Source of the DNA: Lachnospiraceae bacterium
Lineage (GTDB): Bacteria; Bacillota; Clostridia; Lachnospirales; Lachnospiraceae
Reading direction: 5' to 3'
Assembly (NCBI GenBank): GCA_029338735.1
Contig: JAQYAY010000024.1
Coordinates: 1-64,000, forward strand
DNA: 64,000 bases
Shown here: positions 1 to 10,728 of the stretch, piece by piece
Layout of the letters: the number at the start of each line of letters is the position of its first letter
Numbering within the stretch: position 1 is the stretch's first letter
Position numbers and translations under genes: made by a program
The notes under the pieces: model-generated
Databases searched by the model: none
What the model was told of the DNA's origin: nothing
What the model saw: only the letters and a program-made list of their open reading frames with translations

Positions 1-86
1 GGAGCTCCAAGATTAGCAACTGGTGCGAATGTGAATGCTGTTGCTGCAGCAAGCACCAGGGCTAAACCTTTTTTAAGATTTAACAT
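1..86 (-). CDS. N-terminus of a secreted protein (signal peptide MLNLKKGLALVLAAATAFTFAPVANLGA...), truncated by window edge
   Basis: Reverse strand ATG at 84-86 preceded by GGAGG RBS; K/R-rich start then hydrophobic Ala/Leu core. Confidence 0.7.
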   Translation of the reverse strand, partial: MLNLKKGLALVLAAATAFTFAPVANLGA

Positions 87-459
87 AATTTGTATTATTC
101 CTCCTTTTTAGTTGGAATGTTTTTCATTGTGCTAAGTGAACTGGTCCTCCCAAACCGTATCCACATGATACCGAGGCGTTCGCGAATTCACTGCCATGCG
201 TCGGCAGGAATTACGATCTGTGCTCAGCTAGAAAAGCTTTGCACTGGTATCATACTTCTATTCACTTTCCTCAGGACTCATCGCTGGATTCATCCTTTGG
301 ACAGTCTCTACTTTACGCATTTCAGGGGTTTTCCACAAATTTGAGTATGACGTTCTATCGGGCTTATTCCACATTAAATTTAGATATTGTAGGCTATCTC
401 CCGATAGTTATTTCATATTCGGATTGTATACAATAAATAAGGTTCAATATTTTTTCAAT

Positions 460-488
460 TTGATTAAAAACAGCGAAGATAGTATAAT
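460..488 (+). promoter_or_regulatory. Putative sigma-A promoter upstream of the 520-1294 module
   Basis: TTGATT (460-465), 17-nt spacer, TATAAT (483-488). Confidence 0.55.
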
Positions 489-519
489 ATAGGTGCAATG
501 ATCGTTAGCACTTGAGGAG

Positions 520-807
520 ATGAACATTATGAATAAAACTCCGAAAATCGTCCCATTTGGCACATTTCCTATGGATGATGACATGGTCGAGATCATGACC
601 ACCTTACCTGATTCAAAAGGTAATGGATACCTGACCGCTGAACTGCCTGATGAGAAATATGGATTCAAAACAGCGAAAATTACATATCCTGACCTTACTG
701 TGCAGCATTCAATTGGATTCACACAGGATGAGCTTGACTGGATACTACATCTCATAAGCAACAACCTTAACTTTATCCAGAACAGACTGGAGCTGATCTA
801 TGCCTAG
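520..807 (+). CDS. Hypothetical protein, first gene of a three-gene module
   Basis: ORF with GAGGAG upstream; 8-bp overlap with next ORF; no family recognised. Confidence 0.7.
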   Translation: MNIMNKTPKIVPFGTFPMDDDMVEIMTTLPDSKGNGYLTAELPDEKYGFKTAKITYPDLTVQHSIGFTQDELDWILHLISNNLNFIQNRLELIYA

Positions 808-1123
808 TTATACCCTGTTCGGATACAGGTTCTTCTTTTATAGCAACGAATTCAAAGATGCTTACAACCTGGAGCCTGTACACATTCATGTATGCAAAGG
901 CCGCCCATCACATGGCGCTCCCAAGTGGTGGGTAGGTGAAAACAAGATATGCAGAGCAGACAACGCAGATGTCACAGACTACGGCTTAAAAAATTCGGAT
1001 ATCAAATTCATCGAAGAACTCATTCTTTCTAACACCGATGTGATTATAAAAATGTGGAAAGAACAGTTTGGTGAAAATATGCTCTCATATCATTCAAGCG
1101 TTCAGGATAATGAAAAAGCATAA
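800..1123 (+). CDS. DUF4160 family protein
   Basis: GYRFFFYSNE....PVHIHVCKG....KWW... then helical C-terminus ending in WKEQFG, typical of DUF4160. Confidence 0.75.
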   Translation: MPSYTLFGYRFFFYSNEFKDAYNLEPVHIHVCKGRPSHGAPKWWVGENKICRADNADVTDYGLKNSDIKFIEELILSNTDVIIKMWKEQFGENMLSYHSSVQDNEKA

Positions 1124-1126
1124 ACT

Positions 1127-1294
1127 ATGGACAGAAGCACTAATAATGATACAAGCAAAAAGCTATATGCCCTAGACAAAATACAGTCAATGTCAGAACT
1201 ACTTTCTGATCTGAAGAAAGCTGACAATGAAGCTAATGAAAAAGGCTGGATCGAGTCTAATGAGCTTGAGAAAGAGCTGGGGATTTACGACTAA
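1127..1294 (+). CDS. Small (55 aa) antitoxin-like protein
   Basis: ATG 1127 to TAA 1292-1294: MDRSTNNDTSKKLYALDKIQSMSELLSDLKKADNEANEKGWIESNELEKELGIYD; below the ORF-track size cutoff; directly follows DUF4160 gene. Confidence 0.55.
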   Translation: MDRSTNNDTSKKLYALDKIQSMSELLSDLKKADNEANEKGWIESNELEKELGIYD

Positions 1295-1301
1295 TGATGA
1301 T

Positions 1302-1934
1302 TTATTTGACCCCTCTGATCCCATTCATCACCAGCCTTGCTGCATAATCTGCCAGTTCTGATGATTCCAGCGGATCTGCACTTATTCTGTTTTCCTCATA
1401 GATATAGAAAATTGAATATAGATAGCCTTCTACAATATCTGCATCATCGCCTTGATAATAGCTGCTGAAGGCGTCGGAGGTAAATACCTGATGCAGGAAG
1501 CGGTCCCTGAAATCGCGTTCCTGTACTGATGTCAGCAGAGAATAGACTCCTGGTTCAAGAGAATCAAGGTATTTATATATTATGCGGATATCCTGAGTAA
1601 TTTCACCTGTCAGGCGGCCTATCAGATCTGCAGCTTTCACATCGCACACATCATTTTTCATATCATCCATATTTCTGTAATGCAGATAGAATGTCTTCCT
1701 GTCTATATGAGACCGGTCGGTCAGCTTTAATACTGAGATGCGGTCTGGAGACATCTCACCGAGCAGTTCGATATATACTGCTCTCAGCTTGTTAACAGTC
1801 TTTCTGACCCTCGGATCTCTGACATTCTTTGCCGACGTCCTTGGTCCCGGAATCCATTCAGAGGAATTCTGACCTGACTCAGTGACATTATCAGATATCT
1901 GCTTTACTGAATTCTTCTCAGTAGTCTTCGCCAT
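1302..1934 (-). CDS. TetR/AcrR-like transcriptional regulator
   Basis: TetR-type N-terminal HTH (KLRAVYIELLGEMSPDRISVLKLTDRSHIDRKTFYLHYRNMDDM). Confidence 0.75.
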   Translation of the reverse strand: MAKTTEKNSVKQISDNVTESGQNSSEWIPGPRTSAKNVRDPRVRKTVNKLRAVYIELLGEMSPDRISVLKLTDRSHIDRKTFYLHYRNMDDMKNDVCDVKAADLIGRLTGEITQDIRIIYKYLDSLEPGVYSLLTSVQERDFRDRFLHQVFTSDAFSSYYQGDDADIVEGYLYSIFYIYEENRISADPLESSELADYAARLVMNGIRGVK

Positions 1935-2967
1935 CTGTATTTCCTTTCTTCTCTATCCCATGCAGAGCCTGCCAGCACAGGTGGATTATCTGTCTGTCTC
2001 CTACATCCGGGATTGAACGTACTTCTTCCTCATCGAGTGACAATACATCACCCACGGTATCCAGCCCCTGACTGTGAAAAGCATCGAGAGTCTTATTCCT
2101 GAACCCGAGTTCGCCCAGATCTGTATCAGGATAGACGCGCTCAAAATCAACAGTTTCAGAACCATCTGAAGACCGAAATTTCTTTTCTGAATCCTCCTCT
2201 CCTCCATGCACTCCATCAGAAAGTGCTGCTGCATAGCCTGCTGCACTCTCAGTGAATTCAAAGAGCAGTTTCTCCGGATTCACATTCATCAGATCACGCA
2301 GCCGCCTGACGCCGTGATCTGTATAGAAATTCTTCTCTTCATCAGTCAGTGAATCATCTGAAGATATATCATTATCAAATGCCGGCGCTATTCTTTCCAT
2401 AAATGCAATAGCTGACTTCATCCATGACAGCTCATCCTGGTGCCTGCGATACTGCTCTTTCATCTGACCGAGATTCAACAGATACTTCTTCCCTGCAACC
2501 AGATCAGATACATGCTCACGCAGCTTCATCAGTGCCTGATTCTTCTTCACCCTGACATTGGATTCATTGATCCCGAGCTTCTGAGCTATATCCTTCACAC
2601 TCTTTCTGCCCTTATAGAAAGAATCCACAATACTCTTCTCATCATCTTCCAGATATTCATCCTCAATACCTGCAAGTATCTCATCGAAGTCTGAAGGGAT
2701 ATACACATATTTCTCACCGCACAGGTCGTATACCAGATCATCCTGCCAGGCCGGATGCCGGAATTTCTCTATATCTTTGTCATCAGGAACTGATTCACCT
2801 TCTGACTTTCTTAGTCCTCGAACAAGCGTTGAAAAAGTAGACTGACTCACGGAATTACGCGCCAATGCCTGCGATACCGGCACTGCATCGAGCATTTCAC
2901 GACATGCCTCTGACAGGTTCTTTGCAAATGTTTCCGCAAGATGTATATCAGATGTCGTAAACTGCAT
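1918..2967 (-). CDS. Sigma-70 region 4-like / RNA polymerase alpha-CTD-like fusion protein
   Basis: Region 4-like HTH (LEDDEKSIVDSFYKGRKSVKDIAQKLGINESNVRVKKNQALMKLREH) and C-terminal alpha-CTD-like HhH (LGELGFRNKTLDAFHSQGLDTVGDVLSLDEEEVRSIPDVGDRQI). Confidence 0.75.
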   Translation of the reverse strand: MQFTTSDIHLAETFAKNLSEACREMLDAVPVSQALARNSVSQSTFSTLVRGLRKSEGESVPDDKDIEKFRHPAWQDDLVYDLCGEKYVYIPSDFDEILAGIEDEYLEDDEKSIVDSFYKGRKSVKDIAQKLGINESNVRVKKNQALMKLREHVSDLVAGKKYLLNLGQMKEQYRRHQDELSWMKSAIAFMERIAPAFDNDISSDDSLTDEEKNFYTDHGVRRLRDLMNVNPEKLLFEFTESAAGYAAALSDGVHGGEEDSEKKFRSSDGSETVDFERVYPDTDLGELGFRNKTLDAFHSQGLDTVGDVLSLDEEEVRSIPDVGDRQIIHLCWQALHGIEKKGNTDGEDY

Positions 2968-3105
2968 GAATATTCCTCTTTCTCATAAATCCGTGTCATA
3001 TCTATGTACAAGTCCAGATTATAGCATAATTACGATTTCATCGCAATAATTTACGTTGTTATCATAATGCATTTATGTAAATTATCTTATGGAGGCTACA
3101 GAAGA

Positions 3106-3396
3106 ATGATAAAAGGACTCGCTACAAAATTAAAGAAAAAGAGACAGGAACTAGACCTGTCCCGAAAGATTGTCGCTGATAATATCGGCATCTCCGCCTC
3201 CACTCTAGCTGATTATGAAAACGGATATGGCGAACCATCGCTTAAAGCGCTCATGAAACTCGCCACCCTCTATAAATGCTCCACCGACTATCTCCTCGGC
3301 ATTGAAAAAGCTTCTCCCCAGAAATCTATCGATGTCACAGGACTATCCTCAGAACAGATACGTGCACTCCAGAAATTCATAGATTCTATCAAATAA
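3106..3396 (+). CDS. XRE-family helix-turn-helix regulator
   Basis: HTH_3 pattern (LKKKRQELDLSRKIVADNIGISASTLADYENGYGEPSLKALMKLATLYKCSTDYLLG); internal ATG chosen over upstream 3067. Confidence 0.85.
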   Translation: MIKGLATKLKKKRQELDLSRKIVADNIGISASTLADYENGYGEPSLKALMKLATLYKCSTDYLLGIEKASPQKSIDVTGLSSEQIRALQKFIDSIK

Positions 3397-3401
3397 AGCA
3401 G

Positions 3402-3426
3402 ACAAAAAACGAGGCATCCTGTGCCC
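3402..3426 (-). terminator. Rho-independent terminator downstream of the 3441-5030 gene
   Basis: Minus strand GGGGCA-CAGGA-TGCCTC followed by GTTTTTT. Confidence 0.55.
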
Positions 3427-3440
3427 CGCCATAAAAATCA

Positions 3441-5030
3441 TTATTCAATCATTTCTGATATCACTGCTTCTGCCACCTTGATCCCGTCTATCGCGGCAGA
3501 TGTGATCCCGCCGGCGTATCCGGCACCCTCGCCACATGGATACAGGCCTCGGACAGATGACTGGAATGTCTCATCACGCGGTATCCGGACCGGACTCGAA
3601 GTACGGCTCTCAACACCACTCATTATCGCATCATACCTTGCAAATCCATGAATCCTGTGGTCGAAGTATGACATACCTTCGATAAATGCATTCTCTATCG
3701 ACTCAGAATATATGCCTCGCAGATTGGCAAATGCATGTGCTCCCTTCGTCAGTGACTCGAAGTCTCCATACGACGTACTATCCCTGTTCTCCCTGAAATC
3801 TCCATACAGCTGCTGAGGTATCCTTCCATCACACAGATCATACGATTTCTTCTCTATCGACCTCTGATACTCTATCGCTCCCAGAGGATCATTCATATCA
3901 TACTCACCAGCACCTACTGCTACAACAATAGCCGAATTCGCGTTGCCTGAATCACGGCCATAGTTGCTCATTCCGTTCACAGCCAGATGAAGCGCCTCTG
4001 ATGATGCATTCACTACATATCCGCCAGGACACATGCAGAATGAATAGACTCCACGCTCACCCTTCGAGTATGCGAGCTTGTACGGAGCTGCTGGCAGATA
4101 CGCTGCAGCATCTTTGCCATACTGTGACTCATTTATAAAGTCCTGCGGATGCTCCACACGGAAGCCCATTGCAAACTGCTTTGCCTGCATCGGGATGTGC
4201 TCGTCATAGAGCTCATAGAATGTATCTCTTGCTGAATGTCCTATTGCAAGGATTACAGTATCCGTTGCGATATCTCCTGAATCAGTATGTACTCCTATGA
4301 CTCTGCCATCAGTCAGTATCAGCGACTTCATCTGAGTACTGAATCTGACTTCTCCACCTTTCTCAATGATTGCATTTCTTATATTGCTTACGACTTCGAT
4401 CAGTCTGTCAGTTCCTATATGCGGCTTTGCCTCATAAAGTATCTCAGACGGAGCACCGTACTTGACGAATGTCTCAAGCACGAACCTGTTCCTGCCGTTC
4501 CTGTCATGGACTCCGGTATTGAGCTTTCCATCTGAAAAGGTACCTGCTCCTCCTTCTCCGAACTGCACATTCGAATCTGGCTCGAGAACCCCGGTCTCAA
4601 AGAACTTCTCTACATCTTCTCGTCTCTGTGCGGCAGGCTTTCCTCTCTCTATTATCAGCGGGCAGAGTCCTGCCTCAGCCAGTACAAGTCCTGCAAATAG
4701 TCCCGCAGGTCCGAGTCCAATGATCACAGGTCTTCTGCCTTCTGACGGAGTCAGTCCATGCACCAGTCTGTATGATTTTTTCTCATATGGCGCGATATTC
4801 TTTATCCTGTGGTCACTTAATATCTTTTTCTCATTAGCAGAGACTGACACAGCCACCTGATACAGCAGGAATACATCAGGCTTTTTCCTTGCATCAATTG
4901 ATTTCTTCAGAATTGTCAGCTTTTCGATCCTGTCAGCGCTTACATGAAGTCTCTTCGCGGCCTCCCTTATCAGCGTATCTCTGCCATCATCCTTCGGTCT
5001 TATCTTTATATTATCTATTCTTATGCACAT
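3441..5030 (-). CDS. FAD-dependent dehydrogenase (COG2509-like)
   Basis: VIIGLGPAGLFAGLVLAEAGLCPLIIERG dinucleotide-binding motif; GEGGAGTFSDGKLNTG; C-terminal GEGAGYAGGITSAAIDGI. Confidence 0.85.
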   Translation of the reverse strand: MCIRIDNIKIRPKDDGRDTLIREAAKRLHVSADRIEKLTILKKSIDARKKPDVFLLYQVAVSVSANEKKILSDHRIKNIAPYEKKSYRLVHGLTPSEGRRPVIIGLGPAGLFAGLVLAEAGLCPLIIERGKPAAQRREDVEKFFETGVLEPDSNVQFGEGGAGTFSDGKLNTGVHDRNGRNRFVLETFVKYGAPSEILYEAKPHIGTDRLIEVVSNIRNAIIEKGGEVRFSTQMKSLILTDGRVIGVHTDSGDIATDTVILAIGHSARDTFYELYDEHIPMQAKQFAMGFRVEHPQDFINESQYGKDAAAYLPAAPYKLAYSKGERGVYSFCMCPGGYVVNASSEALHLAVNGMSNYGRDSGNANSAIVVAVGAGEYDMNDPLGAIEYQRSIEKKSYDLCDGRIPQQLYGDFRENRDSTSYGDFESLTKGAHAFANLRGIYSESIENAFIEGMSYFDHRIHGFARYDAIMSGVESRTSSPVRIPRDETFQSSVRGLYPCGEGAGYAGGITSAAIDGIKVAEAVISEMIE

Positions 5031-5060
5031 TTTGTACTTGCGATCTGATCTTGTACTTCG

Positions 5061-5990
5061 TTACACTTTGTTACACTTATCACAGATATACTCAACTATC
5101 TCCTCTGTCCCACTGTACTGCCTCCTGTCGACCCATATGACGTCCTGGTAACGGCGGAACCAGGTGAGCTGGCGCTTGGCAAAGTGTCTCGAGTCCTGTT
5201 TGATCTTATCGACTGCCTCATCAAGTGTGCATTCTCCGCGGAAATATGTGAACAGCTCTCTGTATCCTATAGCCTTGGCAGCGGTGCAGTCCTTATCACC
5301 TATCTCATTATATATACGTCTTGCCTCGTCTAATAGTCCGTTCTGCATCATCGTATCCACTCTTGCGTCGATCCTGTCATACAGAGCCTTCCTTTCATCT
5401 GTCAGCACAAAAAAATACAGGTCATACGGTGACTTCCTCTGCCTCTCCTTCGCATTGTGCTCTGAGATCTTCTCTCCATGATTCCTGTAGTATTCAATCG
5501 CCCTGATGACTCGCTTCACATTGCCGGCCGGTATCGCATCAGCGCTCTCCGGATCCACATTGCCAAGCCGATCATGCAGAGCTTCATTTCCGTACTTGGA
5601 AGCATACGCTGACAGCTCATCCCTGAACTCTGTATCTATCTGCTCCTCACCGAAGTCTATATCATATGCAAGCGCCTGTATATAGAATCCTGTGCCACCA
5701 CAGATGATCGGAACCTGTCCGTCATCATATATGGCATCCATCGCTGAATGCGCCATATCTACAAACCCGGTCACATCATAGTCATCTGTGGGCTCCATTA
5801 TATCAATCCCGAAGTGGCGGACTCCGTCCATTTCCTTCTTTGTGATCTTGGCCGTCCCGACGTCCATGCCGCGGTATACCTGCATGGAATCAGCAGATAT
5901 CACGGAACCGTTTATTTTTTTAGCGAGAGCCACTGAGACTTCGGACTTTCCGACAGCAGTAGGCCCTGCGATTATTATCAGTTTTTTCAT
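5061..5990 (-). CDS. miaA: tRNA dimethylallyltransferase
   Basis: MKKLIIIAGPTAVGKSEVSVALAKKINGSVISADSMQVYRGMDVGTAK; start placed downstream of a terminator hairpin. Confidence 0.95.
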   Translation of the reverse strand: MKKLIIIAGPTAVGKSEVSVALAKKINGSVISADSMQVYRGMDVGTAKITKKEMDGVRHFGIDIMEPTDDYDVTGFVDMAHSAMDAIYDDGQVPIICGGTGFYIQALAYDIDFGEEQIDTEFRDELSAYASKYGNEALHDRLGNVDPESADAIPAGNVKRVIRAIEYYRNHGEKISEHNAKERQRKSPYDLYFFVLTDERKALYDRIDARVDTMMQNGLLDEARRIYNEIGDKDCTAAKAIGYRELFTYFRGECTLDEAVDKIKQDSRHFAKRQLTWFRRYQDVIWVDRRQYSGTEEIVEYICDKCNKV

Positions 5991-6006
5991 AGCTTTCATT
6001 ATAACA

Positions 6007-6041
6007 CAAAAACGCCACCCGTACACAAGGTACAGGTGGCG
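6007..6041 (-). terminator. Rho-independent terminator ending the arabinose/phosphoketolase operon
   Basis: Stem CGCCACC (6013-6019)/GGTGGCG (6035-6041) with inner GTAC/GTAC; TTTTT tract on minus strand. Confidence 0.8.
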
Positions 6042-6054
6042 CCCAATTAGTCAA

Positions 6055-6711
6055 TCAGTCCCCGAATACGGCTCTGTAGTCGTTCTGGAACTTGACGATT
6101 CCCTCATCCGTAAGTGGATGATGAATCATCTGGAGGATTACCTTGTAAGGAACCGTGGCAATATCAGCTCCTGCAAGGGCACACTGTGTCACATGAAGCG
6201 GACTTCTGACAGATGCTGAAATGATCTGTGCTGTGATGTCATCATAGTTTTTGAAGATCGTTGAAATCTCCTCTATGAGCCTGAAGCCTGCTTCTGAAAT
6301 ATCATCAAGCCTTCCGAGGAACGGAGATACATATGTAGCTCCTGCTCTGGCTGCGAGAAGTGCCTGATTGGCTGTAAAAATAAGGGTGCAGTTGGTCTTG
6401 ATTCCTTCACTGCTGAGTGTCCTGATAGCCTTGAGACCTTCAGCTGTCATTGGGATCTTTACGACCATATTAGGATGGATGGCTGCAATCTCACGGCCTT
6501 CCTTTATCATGCCCTCTGCATCAGTCGTGGTAGCTTTTACCTCGCCTGAAATAGCTCCGTCAACGATCTGGGTGATCTCCCTGAGGACGGTCTTGTAATC
6601 CCTGCCCTCCTTGGCAATGAGTGACGGATTGGTCGTCACTCCTGCAAGGATACCCATATCATTGGCTGCCTTTATCTCGTCAATATTAGCTGTATCAATA
6701 AAGAATTTCAT
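6055..6711 (-). CDS. fsa: Fructose-6-phosphate aldolase / transaldolase-like protein
   Basis: [40 protein letters not shown]; TalC/Fsa size (218 aa). Confidence 0.9.
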   Translation of the reverse strand: MKFFIDTANIDEIKAANDMGILAGVTTNPSLIAKEGRDYKTVLREITQIVDGAISGEVKATTTDAEGMIKEGREIAAIHPNMVVKIPMTAEGLKAIRTLSSEGIKTNCTLIFTANQALLAARAGATYVSPFLGRLDDISEAGFRLIEEISTIFKNYDDITAQIISASVRSPLHVTQCALAGADIATVPYKVILQMIHHPLTDEGIVKFQNDYRAVFGD

Positions 6712-6730
6712 CTAAATCACTCCTTAGTTC

Positions 6731-9115
6731 TTAGTCAAAATCCTTCCATTTCCACTCTGTGATCTCTGGCAGATCTACACCATACTCATGAATGTACTGC
6801 TTGTGCTCAACGAGCTTGTCGCTCATCTTCTGGAACAGATATGATCCTCTGTTGCCGAGCTCTGGCAGATACTTGAGAGCGGCCTGTACGAGATGGAATC
6901 TGTCGATGTGGTTCTGAACACGTACATCGAACGGAGTCGTGATCGTACCTTCCTCTTTGTAACCTCTGACATGCATCAGACGGTTGTTGTGACGACGGTA
7001 TGTCAGCTCATGAATAAGCGTTGCATATCCATGGAAGTTGAATATTACAGGCTTATTCGTGGTGAAGAGCATATCGTACTCTGCATCTGAGAGTCCATGT
7101 GGATGCTCGTTCTGCGGCTGGAGCTTGAACAGGTCTACTACATTGATGAAGCGGATCTTGAGTTCCGGAATCTCCTCACGAAGGATTGATACTGCTGCAA
7201 GAGCCTCGAGTGTAGGTGTCTCACCTGCGCAGGCAAATACGATGTCAGGCTCCTGACCCTGATCATTTGAAGCCCAGTCCCAGATACCGATACCCTGAGT
7301 GCAGTGCTTTACAGCTTCCTGCATTGAGAGCCACTGTGGTCTAGGATGCTTTGAAGCGATGATCACATTGACATAGTTTCTTGAACGCAGGCAGTGATCC
7401 ATCGTTGAGAGGAGGCAGTTGGTATCTGGTGGCAGATAGATACGTACCACATCTGCCTTCTTATTGGCGATATGATCCATAAATCCAGGATCCTGATGTG
7501 TGAATCCGTTATGATCCTGCTGCCATACTGTTGAGCACATCATGAGGTTCAGGGAAGCGATCTGCTCTCTCCATGGGAGCTGGTTGCAGACCTTGAGCCA
7601 CTTGGCATGCTGTGCTGCCATTGAATCGATGATACGTGAGAATGCCTCATATGTATCGAAGAATCCATGACGTCCTGTGAGCAGATAGCCCTCGAGCCAT
7701 CCTTCACACATATGCTCTGAAAGCATTGAATCCATGACACGTCCTGCTCTTGACAGATGATCATCCTGATCGGTCTGTGCGGCATTCCAGTCACGGTTCT
7801 CAACTTCGAATACATCCTGGAATCTGTTTGAATTATTCTCATCAGGAGAGAAGATCCTGAAGTTCTTCGCATCTGCATTGAGCTTGAAGATATCACGGAT
7901 GAATGCGCCGAGGTTCTGTGTGTCCTGGCTGTCCTTCTCACCATGATGTCCAATATCGAATGCATAGTCCCTGAAGTCCGGCATACGCAGATCATGAAGG
8001 AGCTTGCCTCCGTTGGCATGAGGATTCATTCCGATCCTGTGATTGCCCTCTGGTGCAAGTGCTGCAATATCCGGCATCAGATGTCCGCCCTCATCGAAGA
8101 GTTCTTCCGGCTTGTAGCTGTGGAGCCAGTCTGAAAGGATCTGGAGATGCTCAGGCTTGTCCATCATTACAGGTACCTGATGAGCAAGGAAATTGCCTTC
8201 GATACGGTTGCCATCAACCATCTTAGGACCTGTCCAGCCCTTAGGTGTACGAAGAACTATCATAGGCCATACAGGTCTTGTATCGTCACCTGTCTCACGG
8301 GCATTCTTCTGGATATCCCTGATTCTCTCGATGACCTTGTCCATGGTCTCTGCCATCTTCTTGTGCATCGGGATCGGATCGTCGCCTTCTACGAAATACG
8401 GCTCCCATCCGCATCCATGGAAGAAATCAACGAGCTCTTCATGGCTCATTCTGCCAAAGATTGTAGGGTTTGCGATCTTGTATCCGTTCAGATTCATGAT
8501 AGGAAGAACGGCACCATCACTTATAGGATTGATGAATTTATTTATATGCCATGATGTAGCAAGAGGTCCTGTCTCTGCCTCACCATCACCTACAACTACT
8601 GCTGCGATGAGGTCAGGATTGTCGAAGACTGCTCCGCAACCATGTGAGAGTGAGTATCCGAGCTCACCACCTTCATGGATGGATCCCGGTGTCTCAGGTG
8701 CGCAGTGTGAAGGCACTCCGCCTGGGAATGAGAACTGCTTGAAGAGCTTCTGCATTCCATTCTCATCCTGAGAGATATTCGGATAGATCTCTGAGTAGCT
8801 GCCGTCGAGATAGTCGTTGGCGATGAAGAAGTTGCCGCCATGTCCCGGTCCTGAGAGCAGGATCAGATCAAGGTCATATCTCTTGATCTCACGGTTCAGA
8901 TGGGTAAAAATGAAGTTCTGTCCAGGAACTGTTCCCCAGTGACCTACGATCTTTTTCTTGATGCAGTCCCAGGTCAGAGGCTCCTTGAGGAGCGGGTTCT
9001 TGAGAAGATAAAGCTGACATGCAGAAATATAGTTAGCTGCACGCCACCACCTGTTCATCCTCCCGATGAGTTCGTCTGTTATCGGTCCCTTTTCAGGTAT
9101 CTTGTTGTTGTCCAT
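6731..9115 (-). CDS. xfp: Xylulose-5-phosphate/fructose-6-phosphate phosphoketolase
   Basis: Full-length 794 aa; [46 protein letters not shown] motifs. Confidence 0.97.
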   Translation of the reverse strand: MDNNKIPEKGPITDELIGRMNRWWRAANYISACQLYLLKNPLLKEPLTWDCIKKKIVGHWGTVPGQNFIFTHLNREIKRYDLDLILLSGPGHGGNFFIANDYLDGSYSEIYPNISQDENGMQKLFKQFSFPGGVPSHCAPETPGSIHEGGELGYSLSHGCGAVFDNPDLIAAVVVGDGEAETGPLATSWHINKFINPISDGAVLPIMNLNGYKIANPTIFGRMSHEELVDFFHGCGWEPYFVEGDDPIPMHKKMAETMDKVIERIRDIQKNARETGDDTRPVWPMIVLRTPKGWTGPKMVDGNRIEGNFLAHQVPVMMDKPEHLQILSDWLHSYKPEELFDEGGHLMPDIAALAPEGNHRIGMNPHANGGKLLHDLRMPDFRDYAFDIGHHGEKDSQDTQNLGAFIRDIFKLNADAKNFRIFSPDENNSNRFQDVFEVENRDWNAAQTDQDDHLSRAGRVMDSMLSEHMCEGWLEGYLLTGRHGFFDTYEAFSRIIDSMAAQHAKWLKVCNQLPWREQIASLNLMMCSTVWQQDHNGFTHQDPGFMDHIANKKADVVRIYLPPDTNCLLSTMDHCLRSRNYVNVIIASKHPRPQWLSMQEAVKHCTQGIGIWDWASNDQGQEPDIVFACAGETPTLEALAAVSILREEIPELKIRFINVVDLFKLQPQNEHPHGLSDAEYDMLFTTNKPVIFNFHGYATLIHELTYRRHNNRLMHVRGYKEEGTITTPFDVRVQNHIDRFHLVQAALKYLPELGNRGSYLFQKMSDKLVEHKQYIHEYGVDLPEITEWKWKDFD

Positions 9116-9132
9116 AGATTCCTCCTTTGAAT

Positions 9133-10728
9133 CTACCAGTTGATATTGTCAATTGCACTGCTTTCTACAGCAAGGCCTGCCTTGTAATGGTCTATGAATT
9201 TCCCGTATCCTGCTACCGTCTCTTCATCAGGTGCGATAGTATCACCCTTCATCTGGGCAAAGATATCATTGTCGAGGAAATCCGTCAGACTCCTGTCAGA
9301 AGCATCCTTCATGTATAGTGCCAGAAGAGCCATGCCCCATGGGCCGCCTTCCGTAGCAGTCGATAAAACAGTTACCGGAGTATTGATGGCTGCGGCCAGG
9401 TACTTCTGGGCAACTCCAGGAGTTCCGAACAGTCCGCCATGACCGGTGATGCGATCGATCTTTATCTTTTCATCCTTCTGCAGAATATCCATTCCGAGCT
9501 TTACTGCTGCAAGTGCTGAATAGATATTTGCACGCATCATATTGGCAAGGGTGAATTTTGAATCCGGCATACGTACATACAGTGGCCTGCCTTCATTGAG
9601 CTTCGTGACTCCCTCACCGGAATAGTATCCGTAGTTGAGAAGCCCGCCGCAGTCTGCATCGCCATCTAAAGAGGCCTTGCAGAGAATGGTGTAGAGATCA
9701 TACTGCTTCGGGTCCAGTCCCAGCGTCTCTACGAACTGCTCAAACATATCATGCCATGCATTGATATCAGATGTACCATTATTTGCATGACTCATTGCGC
9801 AAGGCGCACCATCAGGTGTTGTGACCATATCGATCTCTCTGTGCAGAGACTTCAGTGGTCCCTCTGTGACAACCATTGCAAAAGTAGACGTTCCGGCTGA
9901 TACATTACCTGTACGCGGTGCTACTGCATCTGTTGCCACCATTCCTGTTCCTGCATCACCCTCTGGTGGTGCGAATGGAATGCCGGCCTTGAGATTTCCT
10001 GATTCATCGAGAAGCACCGCTCCGGCTTCAGTAAGCTTACCTGCCTCCTGTCCTGCAACGAGGACCTTCGGAAGCACATCTCTTAATTTCCATGAATATC
10101 CCTTATCAGCGATCAGTTTGTCGAAGGCATCGACCATCTTCTGGTCGTAGTCCTTTGTATCTGAATCAATAGGGAAGATTCCTGATGCGTCTCCGATTCC
10201 TGTGACCTGCTGCCCTGTGAGCTTCCAGGTCATATAGCTGTCAAGAGTCGTTGCAAAGTCAAGATCCTTGAGGAACTTCTCATCATCAAGAATATACTGA
10301 TACAGATGAGCTATAGTCCATCTGAGAGGGATATTGAAATTGAACAACTCCGTCAGCTGGTCTGCTGCTGCCTGGGTATTGGAATTACGCCAGGTCTGGA
10401 ACTCTGCAAGAGCCTCACCATTTGTGTCAAGAGGAATGATACCGTGCATCATGGCTGAGATTCCGATGGCCCCGATAGTCTTTATCGTGACGCCATATTT
10501 TTCCTCAACGGATTTTCTCAGGTCTGAATATGTATCCCTGATGCCGTCATCAATCTCTTTGTATGAATATGTCCAGATGCCATCCTTCAGGGAATTCTCC
10601 CATCTGTGATTGCCCTTTGCCAGGACATTGCCCTTGTCATCGATGAGCACTGCCTTGATATTGGTAGAGCCGAATTCGATTCCAAGAGAGGTTAGTCCTT
10701 TTTCTATTATTTCCTTATTTTCCATCAT
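9133..10728 (-). CDS. FGGY-family carbohydrate kinase (xylulokinase-like; probable L-ribulokinase by context)
   Basis: [19 protein letters not shown] ATPase phosphate motif and FGGY layout; start ATGATG at 10728 overlapping the araD stop by 14 bp. Confidence 0.88.
   Translation of the reverse strand: MMENKEIIEKGLTSLGIEFGSTNIKAVLIDDKGNVLAKGNHRWENSLKDGIWTYSYKEIDDGIRDTYSDLRKSVEEKYGVTIKTIGAIGISAMMHGIIPLDTNGEALAEFQTWRNSNTQAAADQLTELFNFNIPLRWTIAHLYQYILDDEKFLKDLDFATTLDSYMTWKLTGQQVTGIGDASGIFPIDSDTKDYDQKMVDAFDKLIADKGYSWKLRDVLPKVLVAGQEAGKLTEAGAVLLDESGNLKAGIPFAPPEGDAGTGMVATDAVAPRTGNVSAGTSTFAMVVTEGPLKSLHREIDMVTTPDGAPCAMSHANNGTSDINAWHDMFEQFVETLGLDPKQYDLYTILCKASLDGDADCGGLLNYGYYSGEGVTKLNEGRPLYVRMPDSKFTLANMMRANIYSALAAVKLGMDILQKDEKIKIDRITGHGGLFGTPGVAQKYLAAAINTPVTVLSTATEGGPWGMALLALYMKDASDRSLTDFLDNDIFAQMKGDTIAPDEETVAGYGKFIDHYKAGLAVESSAIDNINW

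Noticed and set aside
90-436. Plus-strand ORFs 90-344 and 239-436
   Set aside because: Overlapping each other in different frames, no RBS or recognisable domain; likely intergenic/upstream region of the minus-strand gene at 1-86.
8193-8771. Long plus-strand ORF antisense to phosphoketolase
   Set aside because: Antisense to a full-length, strongly recognisable enzyme; composition is typical of a shadow ORF. The same holds for most plus-strand ORFs in the track (e.g. 27708-28484, 30631-31182, 34503-35108, 55575-56336, 57324-58040).
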